Counted from the stretch's first letter, positions 43,872-53,058 are shown. The stretch is DNA of 64,000 nucleotides from CADCWN01 sp046328475 (GCA_046328475.1 JAXLWN010000013.1:1-64000), one strand, 5' to 3'. Notes: a model not told the origin generated them from the sequence alone. Translations and numbers: made by a program.

Positions 43872-44288
43872 TCACGCGCGCCGCGCGAACCGGCTGGCGA
43901 GCCGGTCCTGGATGAGCGATTGGATCACCGTCGTCGGGCAGATCGTATCGAGGCCGAGTTCGCGGTAGATCGCCTCGCGCCCCGGATCGTAGATGCGCGC
44001 CACGACCTCCGGCACGCCGAAGATCTCGCGCGCCACCTGCGCGGCCATGATGTTGCGGTTGTCCCCTTCGGTCACCGCCACGAAGGCGTCGCACCCCTCG
44101 ATCCCGGCGGCGCGCAGCACATCCTCGTCGATCCCCGTGCCGATCACCGTCAGACCACGGAAATCGTCGGGCAAGCGCCGAAACGACTTCTGGTACATGT
44201 CGATGACGCTGACCTCGTGACCCTCACGAGAGAGCTGCGCCGCCAGTTGCGACCCGACCCGCCCGCAGCCCATGATGACGATTCGCAT
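43872..44288 (-). CDS. TrkA N-terminal domain protein (single RCK domain)
   Basis: 138 residues. RIVIMGCGRVGSQLAAQLSR (nucleotide-binding motif), VSVIDMYQKSFRRLPDDFRG, GTGIDEDVLRAAGIEGCDAF and FVAVTEGDNRNIMAAQVARE. It has no TrkA_C domain, so it is about half the length of a normal TrkA; it probably pairs with the longer TrkA just downstream. ATG 44288 has AAGGTG upstream. Stop TGA is eight bases from the heptamer element. Confidence 0.9.
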   Translation of the reverse strand: MRIVIMGCGRVGSQLAAQLSREGHEVSVIDMYQKSFRRLPDDFRGLTVIGTGIDEDVLRAAGIEGCDAFVAVTEGDNRNIMAAQVAREIFGVPEVVARIYDPGREAIYRELGLDTICPTTVIQSLIQDRLASRFARRA

Positions 44289-44300
44289 AGCGCACCTTAC

Positions 44301-44397
44301 GGGTTCAAGGTTCGAAAGTTCGAAAGTTCGAAAGTTGGGGGCCATAGACGTTCGAGAGCCGTAGCCTGAACCTTCGAACTTGTGAACATGCGAACCA
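44301..44397. repeat. Octamer/heptamer element, GTTCGAAA family
   Basis: GGTTCAAG then GTTCGAAA x3 (44310-44336), and a mirrored arm around CCTTCGAACTTGTGAACATG. It separates the UspA and short TrkA genes. Confidence 0.65.
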
Positions 44398-44406
44398 TGC
44401 AAACCG

Positions 44407-44868
44407 TCACCGTTCCGGCAACGGATGCCGACAGACCACAACCTCGCACGGGGCATTCTTCAGCACATAGGGCACGGTGGAGCGCCCGACCGTCCACTCG
44501 CCCGCCCGCCGGTAGAGCATCGTGCCGAGCACGATCAGCCGCGCCTGGCGGCCGATCGCCTCGTCCACAATCGCCGGCCCGGCCGCGCGTGCCTGGAGGA
44601 GCTCCACATTCAGATTCCAGCCATATTGCGCCGCCCACCGCTCGGTCGCCTGCAAGACCTGCTCGCCGCGCTCGATCTCGGCGGTCATCTCGGTGTCGAG
44701 CGGCAGGCGCTGCGGCACCTCCACGATGTGGATCGCCGTCACCTCGGCGTGGTAGCGCCGCGCCATCAGCAGCGCGACATCAACCGCCCGCGCATCGACG
44801 ATGCTGCCGTTCACCGGAACCAGAACCAGATTCTCGCGACTCGGCGCGATCTCCACGCCACCCCACAT
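44407..44868 (-). CDS. Universal stress protein (UspA family)
   Basis: 153 residues. ENLVLVPVNGSIVDARAVDV at the start, TAIHIVEVPQRLPL, AIVDEAIGRQARLIVLGTML and the C-terminal ATP-binding signature form GEWTVGRSTVPYVLKNAPCE with VVVCR. The usual Gly-2x-Gly-9x-Gly-Ser/Thr motif is only partly kept (GTMLYRRAGEWTVGRST), so ATP binding is uncertain. ATG 44868 (MWGGVEI). Grouping with two TrkA proteins suggests a potassium or stress operon, with UspA modulating the transport system. Confidence 0.88.
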   Translation of the reverse strand: MWGGVEIAPSRENLVLVPVNGSIVDARAVDVALLMARRYHAEVTAIHIVEVPQRLPLDTEMTAEIERGEQVLQATERWAAQYGWNLNVELLQARAAGPAIVDEAIGRQARLIVLGTMLYRRAGEWTVGRSTVPYVLKNAPCEVVVCRHPLPER

Positions 44869-44891
44869 CCTTCGGTCAACGCCACGGGGAC

Positions 44892-44900
44892 AGTATACCA
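44892..44900 (-). promoter_or_regulatory. Extended -10 promoter for the UspA-TrkA-TrkA operon
   Basis: Minus strand TGGTATACT (44900-44892), 24 bp before the ATG. Its -35 would fall in the GAGGTCA repeat immediately upstream. Confidence 0.45.
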
Positions 44901-44990
44901 GCTAGAGGTCAGAGGTCAGAGGCCAGAGGTCAGAAGGGACGGACTCACTGACCTCTGATCTCTGACCTCTGATTTCTGACCTCTCGTCCC
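44901..44990. repeat. Heptamer hairpin, GAGGTCA family
   Basis: GAGGTCAGAGGTCAGAGGCC... (44905-44933) and a mirrored arm CTGACCTCTGATCTCTGACC... (44948-44982). Follows the phosphoesterase stop by a few bases and reaches the UspA promoter. Confidence 0.78.
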
Positions 44991-45719
44991 TCACATCCCC
45001 ATCGCCAGGCGCGCGATCAGCCGCTCCGGCAGTCCCGCCTCGCGCATCTGTCGCTGCGTCAGGGCGATGTCGTAGGGCAGGCGGCGGAACTCGATCTGGC
45101 GCGTCTCGGGGTCGTAGATCGCATAGGCCGCGCGCGGGTCGCCGTCGCGCGGCTGCCCGACACTCCCCGGATTGACGATGTAGCGCCCGCTCGTCAGCGC
45201 GATCGACTCACCCGGCGGCGGGGGGTAGCCCGGCTCGCCCCGCTGCACCTGCGACTCCTGAAAAATCACCGGGGCGTGGGTGTGGCCGACGAAGCAGATG
45301 TCGGTGTCGAAGTACTCGAAGTTCGCCACCGCCTGCGCCGGGCGCAGCAGGTATTCCCAGACCGGGTGGCGCGGGCTGCCGTGGACGAGGGTGGTATCCC
45401 CCTCGATGAAGCGGTTCGGCAGCGCGTCGAGCCAGCTCTTCCACTCCTCGGTCAGTTGCTCGATCGTCCAGGCCGTGGACTGCCGGGCGCTCTCGTTAAA
45501 ATCGTCCAGATCGATCCGCCCCAGGCTGGCCCAGTCGTGATTGCCGACCACCGTGATATCCGCGTGCTCCGCCACCCAGGCGCAGCACTCGTTCGGGCGC
45601 GGCCCGTAGCCCACCACGTCCCCCAGGCACCAGATCGCGTCGACCTCCCCGGCGTCTTGCGCCACCGCCTCCAGCGCGACGAGATTGGCATGGATGTCGG
45701 TGATGAGCAGTACTCGCAT
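44991..45719 (-). CDS. Calcineurin-like metallophosphoesterase (YfcE/MJ0936 type)
   Basis: 242 residues. Dimetal motifs in order: LLITDIHANLVALEAV (D-x-H), AIWCLGDVVGYGPRPNECCA (GDxxG), TVVGNHDWASL (GNHD), TTLVHGSPRHP (H) and CFVGHTHAPVIF (GHTH). GSVGQPRDGDPRAAYAIYD is typical of this phosphodiesterase subfamily. Start 45719 has GGAGGG five bases upstream. It follows mnmG on the same strand after a heptamer element. Substrate in vivo unknown; cyclic-nucleotide or general phosphodiester cleavage is known for relatives. Confidence 0.92.
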   Translation of the reverse strand: MRVLLITDIHANLVALEAVAQDAGEVDAIWCLGDVVGYGPRPNECCAWVAEHADITVVGNHDWASLGRIDLDDFNESARQSTAWTIEQLTEEWKSWLDALPNRFIEGDTTLVHGSPRHPVWEYLLRPAQAVANFEYFDTDICFVGHTHAPVIFQESQVQRGEPGYPPPPGESIALTSGRYIVNPGSVGQPRDGDPRAAYAIYDPETRQIEFRRLPYDIALTQRQMREAGLPERLIARLAMGM

Positions 45720-45733
45720 CGTCCCTCCGGTGA

Positions 45734-45849
45734 AGTCGTCAGTCGTCAGTCGTCAGTCGCCAGAAGGTCGGCAACCGCCAGATCAGGGCAATGGGCACGG
45801 CCTCTTGTCCGTCAGCATCCACGACTGACGACTGACGACTGACGACTCG
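45734..45849. repeat. Heptamer hairpin, GTCAGTC family, fused to the mnmG 3' end
   Basis: GTCGTCAGTCGTCAGTCGTC on the left, and its exact mirror CGACTGACGACTGACGAC on the right (45821-45846), around a ~60-bp centre. The last ~33 codons and the stop of mnmG are read from it. Confidence 0.85.
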
Positions 45850-47814
45850 TCCCCGTTCCAGCGCGACCAACAGCGCCGCCAGATCGGTCGGCGTGACCCC
45901 GGCGATGCGCCCGGCCTCGCCGAGCGTGGCGGGTTGGACCTTCTGCAACTTCTCGCGCGCCTCGGCGCGCAGATTGGGCAACGAACAGTAGGTGAAATCG
46001 CGCGGGATGACGCGCGACTCCATCGTCGCCAGGCGCTTCACGTGGGCCTGCTGCGTCGCGATGTAGTGGTCGTAGAGCGTCTCGATCACCACCTGCTCGG
46101 CCACATCGCCCGGCACGCGCCAGCCAGCCGCGCCCAGCGCGTCGGGCGCGGGAAGATTGTCGCAGAGAAAGGTTTGCAGGCTGCCCCAGGTGATGCGCGG
46201 GCGCCGCAGCAGATCGAGCGCGGTCGTCGGCCCACCCAGCGGCTCGATCCCCGCCGCGCCCAGCGCCGCCTGCGTCGCGGCGGTCTCGGTGAGGCGCGTC
46301 GCCGCCAGCGCCTCCCGCAGCGTGTCCCGCAGCGCCGCCTTCGCCAGCACCCGGTCGTAGCGCGCCCGCGAGACCAACCCGAGGTCGTAGGCCAGCGGCG
46401 TCAGGCGCAGATCGGCGTTGTCGCCGCGCAGCAGCAGCCGGTGCTCGGCGCGCGACGTGAGCAACCGGTAGGGTTCGACGAACTCCTGCGTCGCCAGATC
46501 GTCGATCATCACGCCGAGGTACGCCTGGTCGCGCCCGAGCGTCACCAGATCGGCCCCGGCGGCGTGGCGCGCGGCGTTGATCCCGGCCAGGAGGCCCTGC
46601 CCCGCCGCTTCCTCGTAGCCGCTGGTGCCGTTCACCTGCCCGGCGCAGAAAAGGCCGCGCACGCGCTTCGCGGCCAGCGTGGGCAGCAACTCCCCCACAT
46701 CGACCGCGTCGTACTCGACAGCGTAGCCGAAGCGGGTGATCACCACATCGCGCAGCGCCGGGATCGCGCGCAGCATCGCCCACTGCACATCGTGCGGCAG
46801 GCTGGTGTTCGCGCCCTGCACGTAGACCTCGGTCGTGCGCCACCCCTCCGGTTCGAGGAAGAGTTGGTGCTTCTCCTTCTCGGCGAAGCGCACCACCTTG
46901 TCCTCGATCGATGGGCAATAGCGCGGCCCGACCCCGGCGATCGTCCCGTCGTACATCGGCGCGCGGTCGATGTTGTTCCGAATGTGCGCGTGGGCCGCCG
47001 CGTTGGTGTGGATCAGGTAGCAGGCCATCTGCCGCCGCCAGGGCGCATCCCCCGCCTGCGGGTAGATCGGCAACGGCTGGCGGGCGAACGGCTCCAATTC
47101 GCCGTGCGCGCCCGCCTGGCTAAACCAGAGCGGCGTCGGGCTGCCGGGCTGGATGCTGGTCTGCCCGAAATCGATCGAGCGGGCGTCGATCCGGGGCGGC
47201 GTGCCGGTCTTCAAGCGCCGCAGGCGGAACCGGAGCGCCGAGCGCCGCCGAGAGTTCGTTGGCTGACCCTCGCCCGCCCGCCCGCCCGGCGCGACGGTCG
47301 CGCCCGCGTTCATGCGCGCCCGCAGGAAGGTGCCGGTCGTCAGCACCGCCGCGCGGCAGCGGTAGCGGTTCCCCGCCTGCGTCACCACCTCGCGCACCTG
47401 CGGCTCGGACCCGCCGAGATCGAGCGGCAGATCGACGACCAGTTCCTGCCGCAGGGTCAGCCGGGGCTGCTCCTCCAGCACTTCCTTCATCACCATCGAG
47501 TAGAGCCGCTTGTCGCACTGCGCCCGCAGCGCCTGGACGGCGGGACCTTTGCTCTGGTTCAGCATGCGGATCTGGATCGCAGTGCGGTCGGTCACCTCGC
47601 CCATCGCGCCGCCGAGGGCGTCGATCTCACGGACGACGTGCCCCTTCGCCGGGCCGCCGATGGAGGGGTTGCAGGGGAGGTAAGCGATGGTGTCGAGGCT
47701 CGCGGTCAGCAGCAGCGTCTCCGCGCCCATGCGCGCCGCGGCCAACGCCGCCTCGCAGGCCGCGTGACCACCGCCAATGACGATCACATCGAAAGACTCG
47801 CTCGCCCCGGTCAT
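45739..47814 (-). CDS. mnmG: tRNA uridine 5-carboxymethylaminomethyl modification enzyme
   Basis: 691 residues, longer than the usual ~625-650. FAD-binding VIVIGGGHAACEAALAAARM, ASLDTIAYLPCNPSIGGPAK, signature 1 GPRYCPSIEDKVVRF, and signature 2 GQVNGTSGYEEAAGQGLLAG are all present; the C-terminal helical domain ends with GRIAGVTPTDLAALLVALER. With MnmE it modifies U34 of some tRNAs. The final ~33 residues (VVSRQSSVVDADGQEAVPIA...) do not belong to the family; they are translated from the GTCAGTC heptamer element, which has displaced the native stop. Start 47814 (MTGASESFDVIVIGGG). Confidence 0.96.
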   Translation of the reverse strand: MTGASESFDVIVIGGGHAACEAALAAARMGAETLLLTASLDTIAYLPCNPSIGGPAKGHVVREIDALGGAMGEVTDRTAIQIRMLNQSKGPAVQALRAQCDKRLYSMVMKEVLEEQPRLTLRQELVVDLPLDLGGSEPQVREVVTQAGNRYRCRAAVLTTGTFLRARMNAGATVAPGGRAGEGQPTNSRRRSALRFRLRRLKTGTPPRIDARSIDFGQTSIQPGSPTPLWFSQAGAHGELEPFARQPLPIYPQAGDAPWRRQMACYLIHTNAAAHAHIRNNIDRAPMYDGTIAGVGPRYCPSIEDKVVRFAEKEKHQLFLEPEGWRTTEVYVQGANTSLPHDVQWAMLRAIPALRDVVITRFGYAVEYDAVDVGELLPTLAAKRVRGLFCAGQVNGTSGYEEAAGQGLLAGINAARHAAGADLVTLGRDQAYLGVMIDDLATQEFVEPYRLLTSRAEHRLLLRGDNADLRLTPLAYDLGLVSRARYDRVLAKAALRDTLREALAATRLTETAATQAALGAAGIEPLGGPTTALDLLRRPRITWGSLQTFLCDNLPAPDALGAAGWRVPGDVAEQVVIETLYDHYIATQQAHVKRLATMESRVIPRDFTYCSLPNLRAEAREKLQKVQPATLGEAGRIAGVTPTDLAALLVALERGRVVSRQSSVVDADGQEAVPIALIWRLPTFWRLTTDD

Positions 47815-47882
47815 GCCGCACTCTCACCGCCGCGATCAAACACCGGGCGGGGTGATCGGTCGCATCCCCCTACAGAGGGCAG

Positions 47883-47911
47883 AGTATAGGCGGTTGCACA
47901 GGTGCGGACAA
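47883..47911 (-). promoter_or_regulatory. Promoter for mnmG
   Basis: Minus strand TTGTCC (47911-47906), 17 bp, TATACT (47888-47883), 69 bp upstream of the ATG. Confidence 0.6.
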
Positions 47912-47915
47912 GCGC

Positions 47916-47941
47916 GGGGGGCGACCAGCTGGTCGCCCCCC
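47916..47941 (-). terminator. Terminator of the beta-helix/SLH gene
   Basis: Perfect stem GGGGGGCGACC / GGTCGCCCCCC with AGCT loop, 31 bp beyond the stop at 47972 and just before the mnmG -35 box. Confidence 0.65.
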
Positions 47942-47971
47942 CCCCGTCAGGCTCGGCCCTGGCCCACCGGA

Positions 47972-50900
47972 TTACGGCTGGTAGCCCCCGGCCGGGCGGC
48001 CGTCGGGCAGCAGCCCATCCGTCCCCCAGTAGGAGTTGAGCGCCGCCCAGAGCGACTCGGCGAACCAGCCGCGCGTCGCCCCGTCGTTCCAGCCCTTACC
48101 GGGCAGCAAGGCCGGCACGCCACCGGTGTAGTAGATGAAGGTGCGCACGTCGGTGTCGTGTACCGCCGGAACGCCAGCATACAGCTGCGGTTGCTCCGGA
48201 TGGGCAATCCAGTAGCCCTTGGCGATCATCGCCCGCGTGATGAACGAGATTGTCTGGGCAAAGGTCACCGGATCGCTCGGCCCGTAGCAGGGGTACGCCT
48301 TGCCCCCGGCGGTGCACGTCGCTCCGCTGTAGCCCACCGCCACGCGGTAGTGCGCGAGCGTACGGATGCTCCGCTGCAGGCCCGGGTTCAGGTCGCCGAT
48401 GTCGCTGAGGGGCACGTCGTTCCAGACCTCGCAGGCCCAGGTGTCGGCCACGGCGCAGTCGGGCGGCGTGAGCAGGTTCGGCGCGTCGTCGGCCACCGAC
48501 TTCGGCGTGGCGCGGGCGATCAGCGCCGCCATCTCGGAGCGCTGCACCCCCTTATCCGGACCGTAGGTGCCATCCCCGAAGCCGAGGATGTAGCCGCGCG
48601 AGGCCAGTTCGGTGATCGCCTCGTAGTCGCCCCGCAGCGGGCCGACATCGGAGAAGGTGCGCGTGCTGGAGAAGACCGCCTCGACCTCGCGGTCGTCGTT
48701 CATCGTGATGGTGAGAGTCGGTGCCCAGCCGCTGAAGACGCCATCCACCATCCAGCCCGCGAAGGTATACCCGCTCACGACGTCCGGCTTCAGCGTGACG
48801 ACGGTGTCGACATCGTAGACCTGGGTGGTGCTGGTGTAGGAGCCGCCCGGCGGCGTCACCTCGACGCTGCTGCCGCCGCCGCCGCTCGTCGTCAGGGTGA
48901 GCGTCACCTGCACGGCGCACGGCGCGACGATCGTCACCGTGGAGCTCACCGTCTGATCGTCGCTCGTCGCCGCGATGGTGGCCGGGCCGCAGGCGTTGGA
49001 GGCGGTGAAGGTCGCGTTCGCCACACCGGCGGTGGTGCCGGTCGTCGTCGGGGTGATGCTACCGCCACCCGAGGTCACTGCGAAGCTGATCGGCGTCCCG
49101 TCGAGGACAGTGTCGATCCCGGAAGTATCCTGGCCATCGGAATTGATGATCAGGTCGGCGGTGACCGCGAAGACCGTGCCGCCCGCCGCGGTCGCGCCAC
49201 CCGGCACCCGCGTCAGCCGCAGCGTCAGCCAGGGATTCGCGTCGGCGCTGGCGGCGATGGTGTCGCAACCGGGCGCACCCGGCCCGGCGTTGCAGCCCCA
49301 CCAGTTATTCTCGGCATTGACCGATCCGGTCGCGCCCGTGGCGTTGAGGCCGGTGCCGTTGCCGAGGATCACGTTGAAGTGCAACCCGCCCGGGGCGGCC
49401 TGCGCGCCATTCGAGATCGCGATGCCGGTCGTGTTCGCCTGGATGGACGAGCGGGTCACCGTCAGGCTGGCCTGCGCGCCATCGGCGAGGATACCGGCCT
49501 GGCTAGAGCCGGACACGTAGACCTCGCGCGCATCGAGCAGTTGCGGATTGGTGATAATGCAGCCCACATTCGCCTGCGGATTGTCGAGGACCGCCAACCC
49601 GGCGACGGTCGAGTTGGTGACCGTGACATTCCGGACCTTCAGCGTGCCGGCGGCCCCGGCTCCGTAGCGCTCGTCGCAGGAGTAGAGCTGCACGCCGTAC
49701 TGATTGCCCGAAAGCGTCCCACCGCTCACCGTCAGGGTATTCGTCGTCGGCACGTTCCACGCGCCGATGCCGACGAAATTGCCGCTCGCGATGTTGTCGC
49801 TGATGTCCACCCCGACCGCGCTCTGGATCGACCAGATCAGGATGCCGTAGTTGCGGTTCGCGTTCGTCACCGCCCCCGGCGCGCTCCAGGCCGTGTAGTC
49901 GGCGGTCGTCAGCACGTTGTTGGCGATCGTGAAGGTCGAGGCGTCCTGATAGTGCAGATTGTGCAGGATGCCGGCCCGGTAGGAGCTGATCTGGTTGCCG
50001 CTGATCGTCGCGGGCGAGCCGGCGAGATTGTAGTTGTTGGTCTGGACGCCATTGTAGACGCGCGTCATCACGTTGCCGGTGATCGCCGCGTAGAAGTTGT
50101 CGCCGATCACAATGCCCCGGCTGCTGTCGTCGCGCGAGGCCATGTTGTCGAAGCGATTGTTGGTGATCGCCGTCCCGCTCGAGGTGCTGCCGGTCGCGAA
50201 GAGGTCCACGCCCTCGCTGAAGTTGCGGATGATCGAGTTGCGGATCGTCGTCTCCTCGGCATAGGCCAGGATAGCGAAGGTGCCATCCGCGAAGTTGTTG
50301 ACGATGCCGTAGAAGGCGTTAACATCGGCCCCGTTCATCGCCACGCCGCCGCCGACCGCCGTATTGTCGCCGTCGATCAGCAACCCGTCGAGGGTGATCC
50401 CGTCCGCATTGAGCACGATCACCGCGCTCGACACGGAATTGCCGTTGTAGTTATTCGCGGGCGGGACCACCCGCGCCTCGGCGTTGCGCGAGCTGAGGTT
50501 CGGGTTCACCCCGGCATTCGGCCCTTGCAGCGTCAGCGGCTTGCCGATGACGACATGCTCCGGGTAGGTGCCCGCCGCCACAACGACCGTGCCGCCCGAA
50601 GAGACCGTGTCCACCGCCGCCTGGATCGTCTTCTTGGCGTCGGCCGGGCTGGTGCCCCCCTTGGTGAAGTCATCGCCCGTCGCGACGTTGACGTAGCAGG
50701 TGGTGGTGCATTGCGGGATCGAGTCGAAGTTGTAGGTCGTATCGACCCGCTCGTTCGGCTGGTTGTCCAGGCTCCTCCCGGTGCTCAGATTGTCCAGGTT
50801 GCCGACGAAGTTGGCCCAGGCCGCGCCGCCGCAGCCCGCGCGCACCGCCAGCCCGCCCGCAGGGTTGCCGGGCGAGATGATCTCCGCGTCGGGGTTCGCG

Positions 50901-51505
50901 GCGAGGAAGGTGGCGAGCGTGATCAGCGGCGGGCCACCGGCCCCATTGTTATCCCACCACCCACCGTGGAACGCGTCCCAGGTCTGCCAGGTGTTCAGGG
51001 TCACGTTCCCCTGGTTGGGCACCGGGTCGCCGCCGTAGGTACCGTTCTGATAGACCGGCTCGAAGAAGAGGGTGGTATCGTTCGAGCCATTGGCACCGGG
51101 GGTGAATTCCCCCTCCCCGTCGGCATCGATCGACAGGGTCATGTAGGGTGCCTGCCCGTCGACATTGGCGCTGACATAGGTGCTGTAGCTCAGCGTATCG
51201 AGATCGTCCAGCCGCACACCATCGAGATCGGTGCTGCGGAAACCGCCGTAGGAATCCCCATCGGTGCCGATTCGGAAGCGGGCGCTGCCGATCCCCAGCG
51301 GGGGCGTGCCCGGACCGGCGATGAAGTCGTAGATCCCGGTGTTGCTGCCGCCGCACGTCGCATCCTGGATCGTCCAACTCCCCAGATTCGCCGGGGTAAC
51401 CGCCACCGTGGCGGCCCCCACCGCCGGCACGAACACCAGCGCCGCAAATACCAGGTTGAGTATGATCGCCAGGGTCAGCCCGACCCTGGCACGCTTCCCG
51501 ATCAT
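47972..51505 (-). CDS. Giant secreted beta-helix protein with SLH domains
   Basis: 1177 residues. Signal peptide (GLTLAIILNLVFAALVFVPA). An N-terminal beta-sandwich (~residues 30-270, NLGSWTIQDATCGG), then a right-handed parallel beta-helix (~290-780; GTVVVAAGTYPEHVVIGKPL, NRFDNMASRDDSSRGIVIGD, NSTVAGLAVLDNPQANVGCI). Next an Ig-like Big_1 module (VFAVTADLIINSDGQDTSGI), an InlB-type B-repeat (VSGYTFAGWMVDGVFSG) and C-terminal SLH domains (FSDVGPLRGDYEAITELASR, ILGFGDGTYGPDKGVQRSEM) that bind cell-wall polymer. Start 51505 follows GAGGGGGAG. A surface adhesin or polysaccharide-degrading enzyme is likely; no catalytic residues could be assigned. Confidence 0.9.
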   Translation of the reverse strand: MIGKRARVGLTLAIILNLVFAALVFVPAVGAATVAVTPANLGSWTIQDATCGGSNTGIYDFIAGPGTPPLGIGSARFRIGTDGDSYGGFRSTDLDGVRLDDLDTLSYSTYVSANVDGQAPYMTLSIDADGEGEFTPGANGSNDTTLFFEPVYQNGTYGGDPVPNQGNVTLNTWQTWDAFHGGWWDNNGAGGPPLITLATFLAANPDAEIISPGNPAGGLAVRAGCGGAAWANFVGNLDNLSTGRSLDNQPNERVDTTYNFDSIPQCTTTCYVNVATGDDFTKGGTSPADAKKTIQAAVDTVSSGGTVVVAAGTYPEHVVIGKPLTLQGPNAGVNPNLSSRNAEARVVPPANNYNGNSVSSAVIVLNADGITLDGLLIDGDNTAVGGGVAMNGADVNAFYGIVNNFADGTFAILAYAEETTIRNSIIRNFSEGVDLFATGSTSSGTAITNNRFDNMASRDDSSRGIVIGDNFYAAITGNVMTRVYNGVQTNNYNLAGSPATISGNQISSYRAGILHNLHYQDASTFTIANNVLTTADYTAWSAPGAVTNANRNYGILIWSIQSAVGVDISDNIASGNFVGIGAWNVPTTNTLTVSGGTLSGNQYGVQLYSCDERYGAGAAGTLKVRNVTVTNSTVAGLAVLDNPQANVGCIITNPQLLDAREVYVSGSSQAGILADGAQASLTVTRSSIQANTTGIAISNGAQAAPGGLHFNVILGNGTGLNATGATGSVNAENNWWGCNAGPGAPGCDTIAASADANPWLTLRLTRVPGGATAAGGTVFAVTADLIINSDGQDTSGIDTVLDGTPISFAVTSGGGSITPTTTGTTAGVANATFTASNACGPATIAATSDDQTVSSTVTIVAPCAVQVTLTLTTSGGGGSSVEVTPPGGSYTSTTQVYDVDTVVTLKPDVVSGYTFAGWMVDGVFSGWAPTLTITMNDDREVEAVFSSTRTFSDVGPLRGDYEAITELASRGYILGFGDGTYGPDKGVQRSEMAALIARATPKSVADDAPNLLTPPDCAVADTWACEVWNDVPLSDIGDLNPGLQRSIRTLAHYRVAVGYSGATCTAGGKAYPCYGPSDPVTFAQTISFITRAMIAKGYWIAHPEQPQLYAGVPAVHDTDVRTFIYYTGGVPALLPGKGWNDGATRGWFAESLWAALNSYWGTDGLLPDGRPAGGYQP

Positions 51506-51994
51506 CGCTCCCCCTCGGAGTGCAGACCGACACGCCCCGTGCCGATCATCGCCCAAACGTCATCCACACCAGGCCCGAGCTGCTCGCGCCGCCTCTTCCT
51601 CCCTTCGTTCCTGATTGCAACAGTCCACCGAGACCACCGGCGGCGACCGGTGGCGGTGCGCCACGCCGAGAACCGGCGCAATCACGCCGCCAGATCGCCC
51701 GAAACGACGCGCACGCGAAGCACGGACGTCGAGCGCGCAACGTCCGCCATTAAAAGACCAACCTGGGAAGCGGCCAGGTGGTGCCTGAGATATTCGCGTT
51801 ATTCGAGCATGCCCGGTGCTGAAATGCAGTCAAGAATGAGGGCCATTGAGCGTTTGTGCGGGGAGGTCCCGCCGATTGCAACGCTAGCATATGGCCCCGG
51901 CAGCGTCAAGCACGATTGCGTACCACCGTGTACGACTTTCCTGGCAGTTGTATAGAGTAGTGGAATTCGGGCGCTCGCTCGCCGCACGAGCAGA
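51506..51994. other. 490-bp region upstream of the surface-protein gene; no gene seen
   Basis: AT-richer than its surroundings in part (51750-51960). Holds the promoter listed at 51881-51909 and otherwise nothing I can support. Confidence 0.4.
51881..51909 (-). promoter_or_regulatory. Possible promoter for the beta-helix/SLH gene
   Basis: Minus strand TTGACG (51909-51904), 17 bp, TAGCGT (51886-51881), leaving a leader of about 370 bases. Confidence 0.35.
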
Positions 51995-52900
51995 TTACCG
52001 GACGGCGGTGGCCCTGGCATAGGCCACAACCTTCGCGGGCGGCTCCTTCAGGTTCGGCACCGCCACCTGGTAGGGCGCGGTCGCGCCGGGGGCGATCTCC
52101 TGCTGCTGGGCCGGGCCGCTATCGACCATGATCAGCTTCCCGGCCGCGTCGTAGCACCCCACCGTCACCAGCGGGAACCGCGCCGCCCCGGTGCCGGAAT
52201 TGCGCACCAATCCGGCCACCGTCAGCCCCGCCGCCGGATCGGCGGGCGGGTTCACCTCCGCGCGCTCGACGGTGAGCCCGGCGGCGAAGGGGGCGCGCGT
52301 CTCCGCCGTCGCGGCCACCGCTTGCGGCCGGACGCGCTCCTCTTTCCACTGCGCGGGGGCATTCGAGATCGGCGCGGCCCAGACCGTCCGCTGGCCGGCC
52401 GACAGCACATTCACGCCGATCGCGTTGGCCTGCCCCGAAGCAACCACCTGCCCGGCGTCGCCGAGCAGGGTGATCGCGATCTGCAGGTTGGTCACTTCCA
52501 GATCGCCCGTATTCACGACCTCGCCGATGAAATAGAGCACGCCGAACGCGCTGCGATAGTTCCCGACATGCTCCACCGCGACCTCGACCCGCCCCGGCGG
52601 CGTCGGGGCGGCGGCAGCGGTCGGCGTCAGGAGAGGCGTGGCGACTGGCCTGGTCGGGGTGGCGGGCGTGGTGGGTTGGGCGCTCGGCGTGGCGGGAGTG
52701 ACCGCCGTGGTGCCGGTGCTCGTCGGCGGTACGGCGGTCGGCGAGGGTGACGGCGAGACCGCAGGCGCACCGCTCACATGGGGCGATTCCGTATGGACAG
52801 CGGTTGGGCTGGACGTGCGGGCGGGCGTCGCTGTCGGTGCTGTCGTTCCCCCGCAACCGGCCAGGAACACCACCGCCATCACCACCAGCCAACGCCTCAT
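51995..52900 (-). CDS. Lipoprotein with Thr/Pro-rich linker and FxLYD-like domain
   Basis: 301 residues. Lipobox VVMAVVFLAGCGG gives a lipid-modified Cys. A ~90-residue Thr/Pro/Ser linker follows (TPTRPVATPLLTPTAAAAPT), then a beta-sandwich of FxLYD/DUF3426 type (YRSAFGVLYFIGEVVNTGDL, LQIAITLLGDAGQVVASGQA) and a second, similar half (LTVAGLVRNSGTGAARFPLV). Such domains occur on envelope-associated proteins of Gram-positive-like bacteria. Start 52900 is set by GAGGGG and the lipobox; longer upstream readings are not supported. Function unknown. Confidence 0.85.
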   Translation of the reverse strand: MRRWLVVMAVVFLAGCGGTTAPTATPARTSSPTAVHTESPHVSGAPAVSPSPSPTAVPPTSTGTTAVTPATPSAQPTTPATPTRPVATPLLTPTAAAAPTPPGRVEVAVEHVGNYRSAFGVLYFIGEVVNTGDLEVTNLQIAITLLGDAGQVVASGQANAIGVNVLSAGQRTVWAAPISNAPAQWKEERVRPQAVAATAETRAPFAAGLTVERAEVNPPADPAAGLTVAGLVRNSGTGAARFPLVTVGCYDAAGKLIMVDSGPAQQQEIAPGATAPYQVAVPNLKEPPAKVVAYARATAVR

Positions 52901-53058
52901 CCCACCCCTCGAACGAAGCACCATCAGCCGCGCGGCCCCACCTCGCGGCACAAGCATACGCTCTCCACCGCGCATCCGACCACCGCCGCAGCGCGCCCGG
53001 CCTTCCGCACGCGGCGAGCAGGCGGATCCTCGGCCTTGCTTCCAGGGAACTCGCGCTA

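Noticed and set aside
45934..47889. Plus-strand frame opposite mnmG
   Set aside because: Antisense shadow; mnmG signatures are on the minus strand.
47777..51955. 1392-codon plus-strand open frame opposite the beta-helix gene
   Set aside because: Low-complexity Arg/Asp/Val/Ala composition typical of antisense GC-rich reading; the minus strand has signal peptide, beta-helix and SLH domains.
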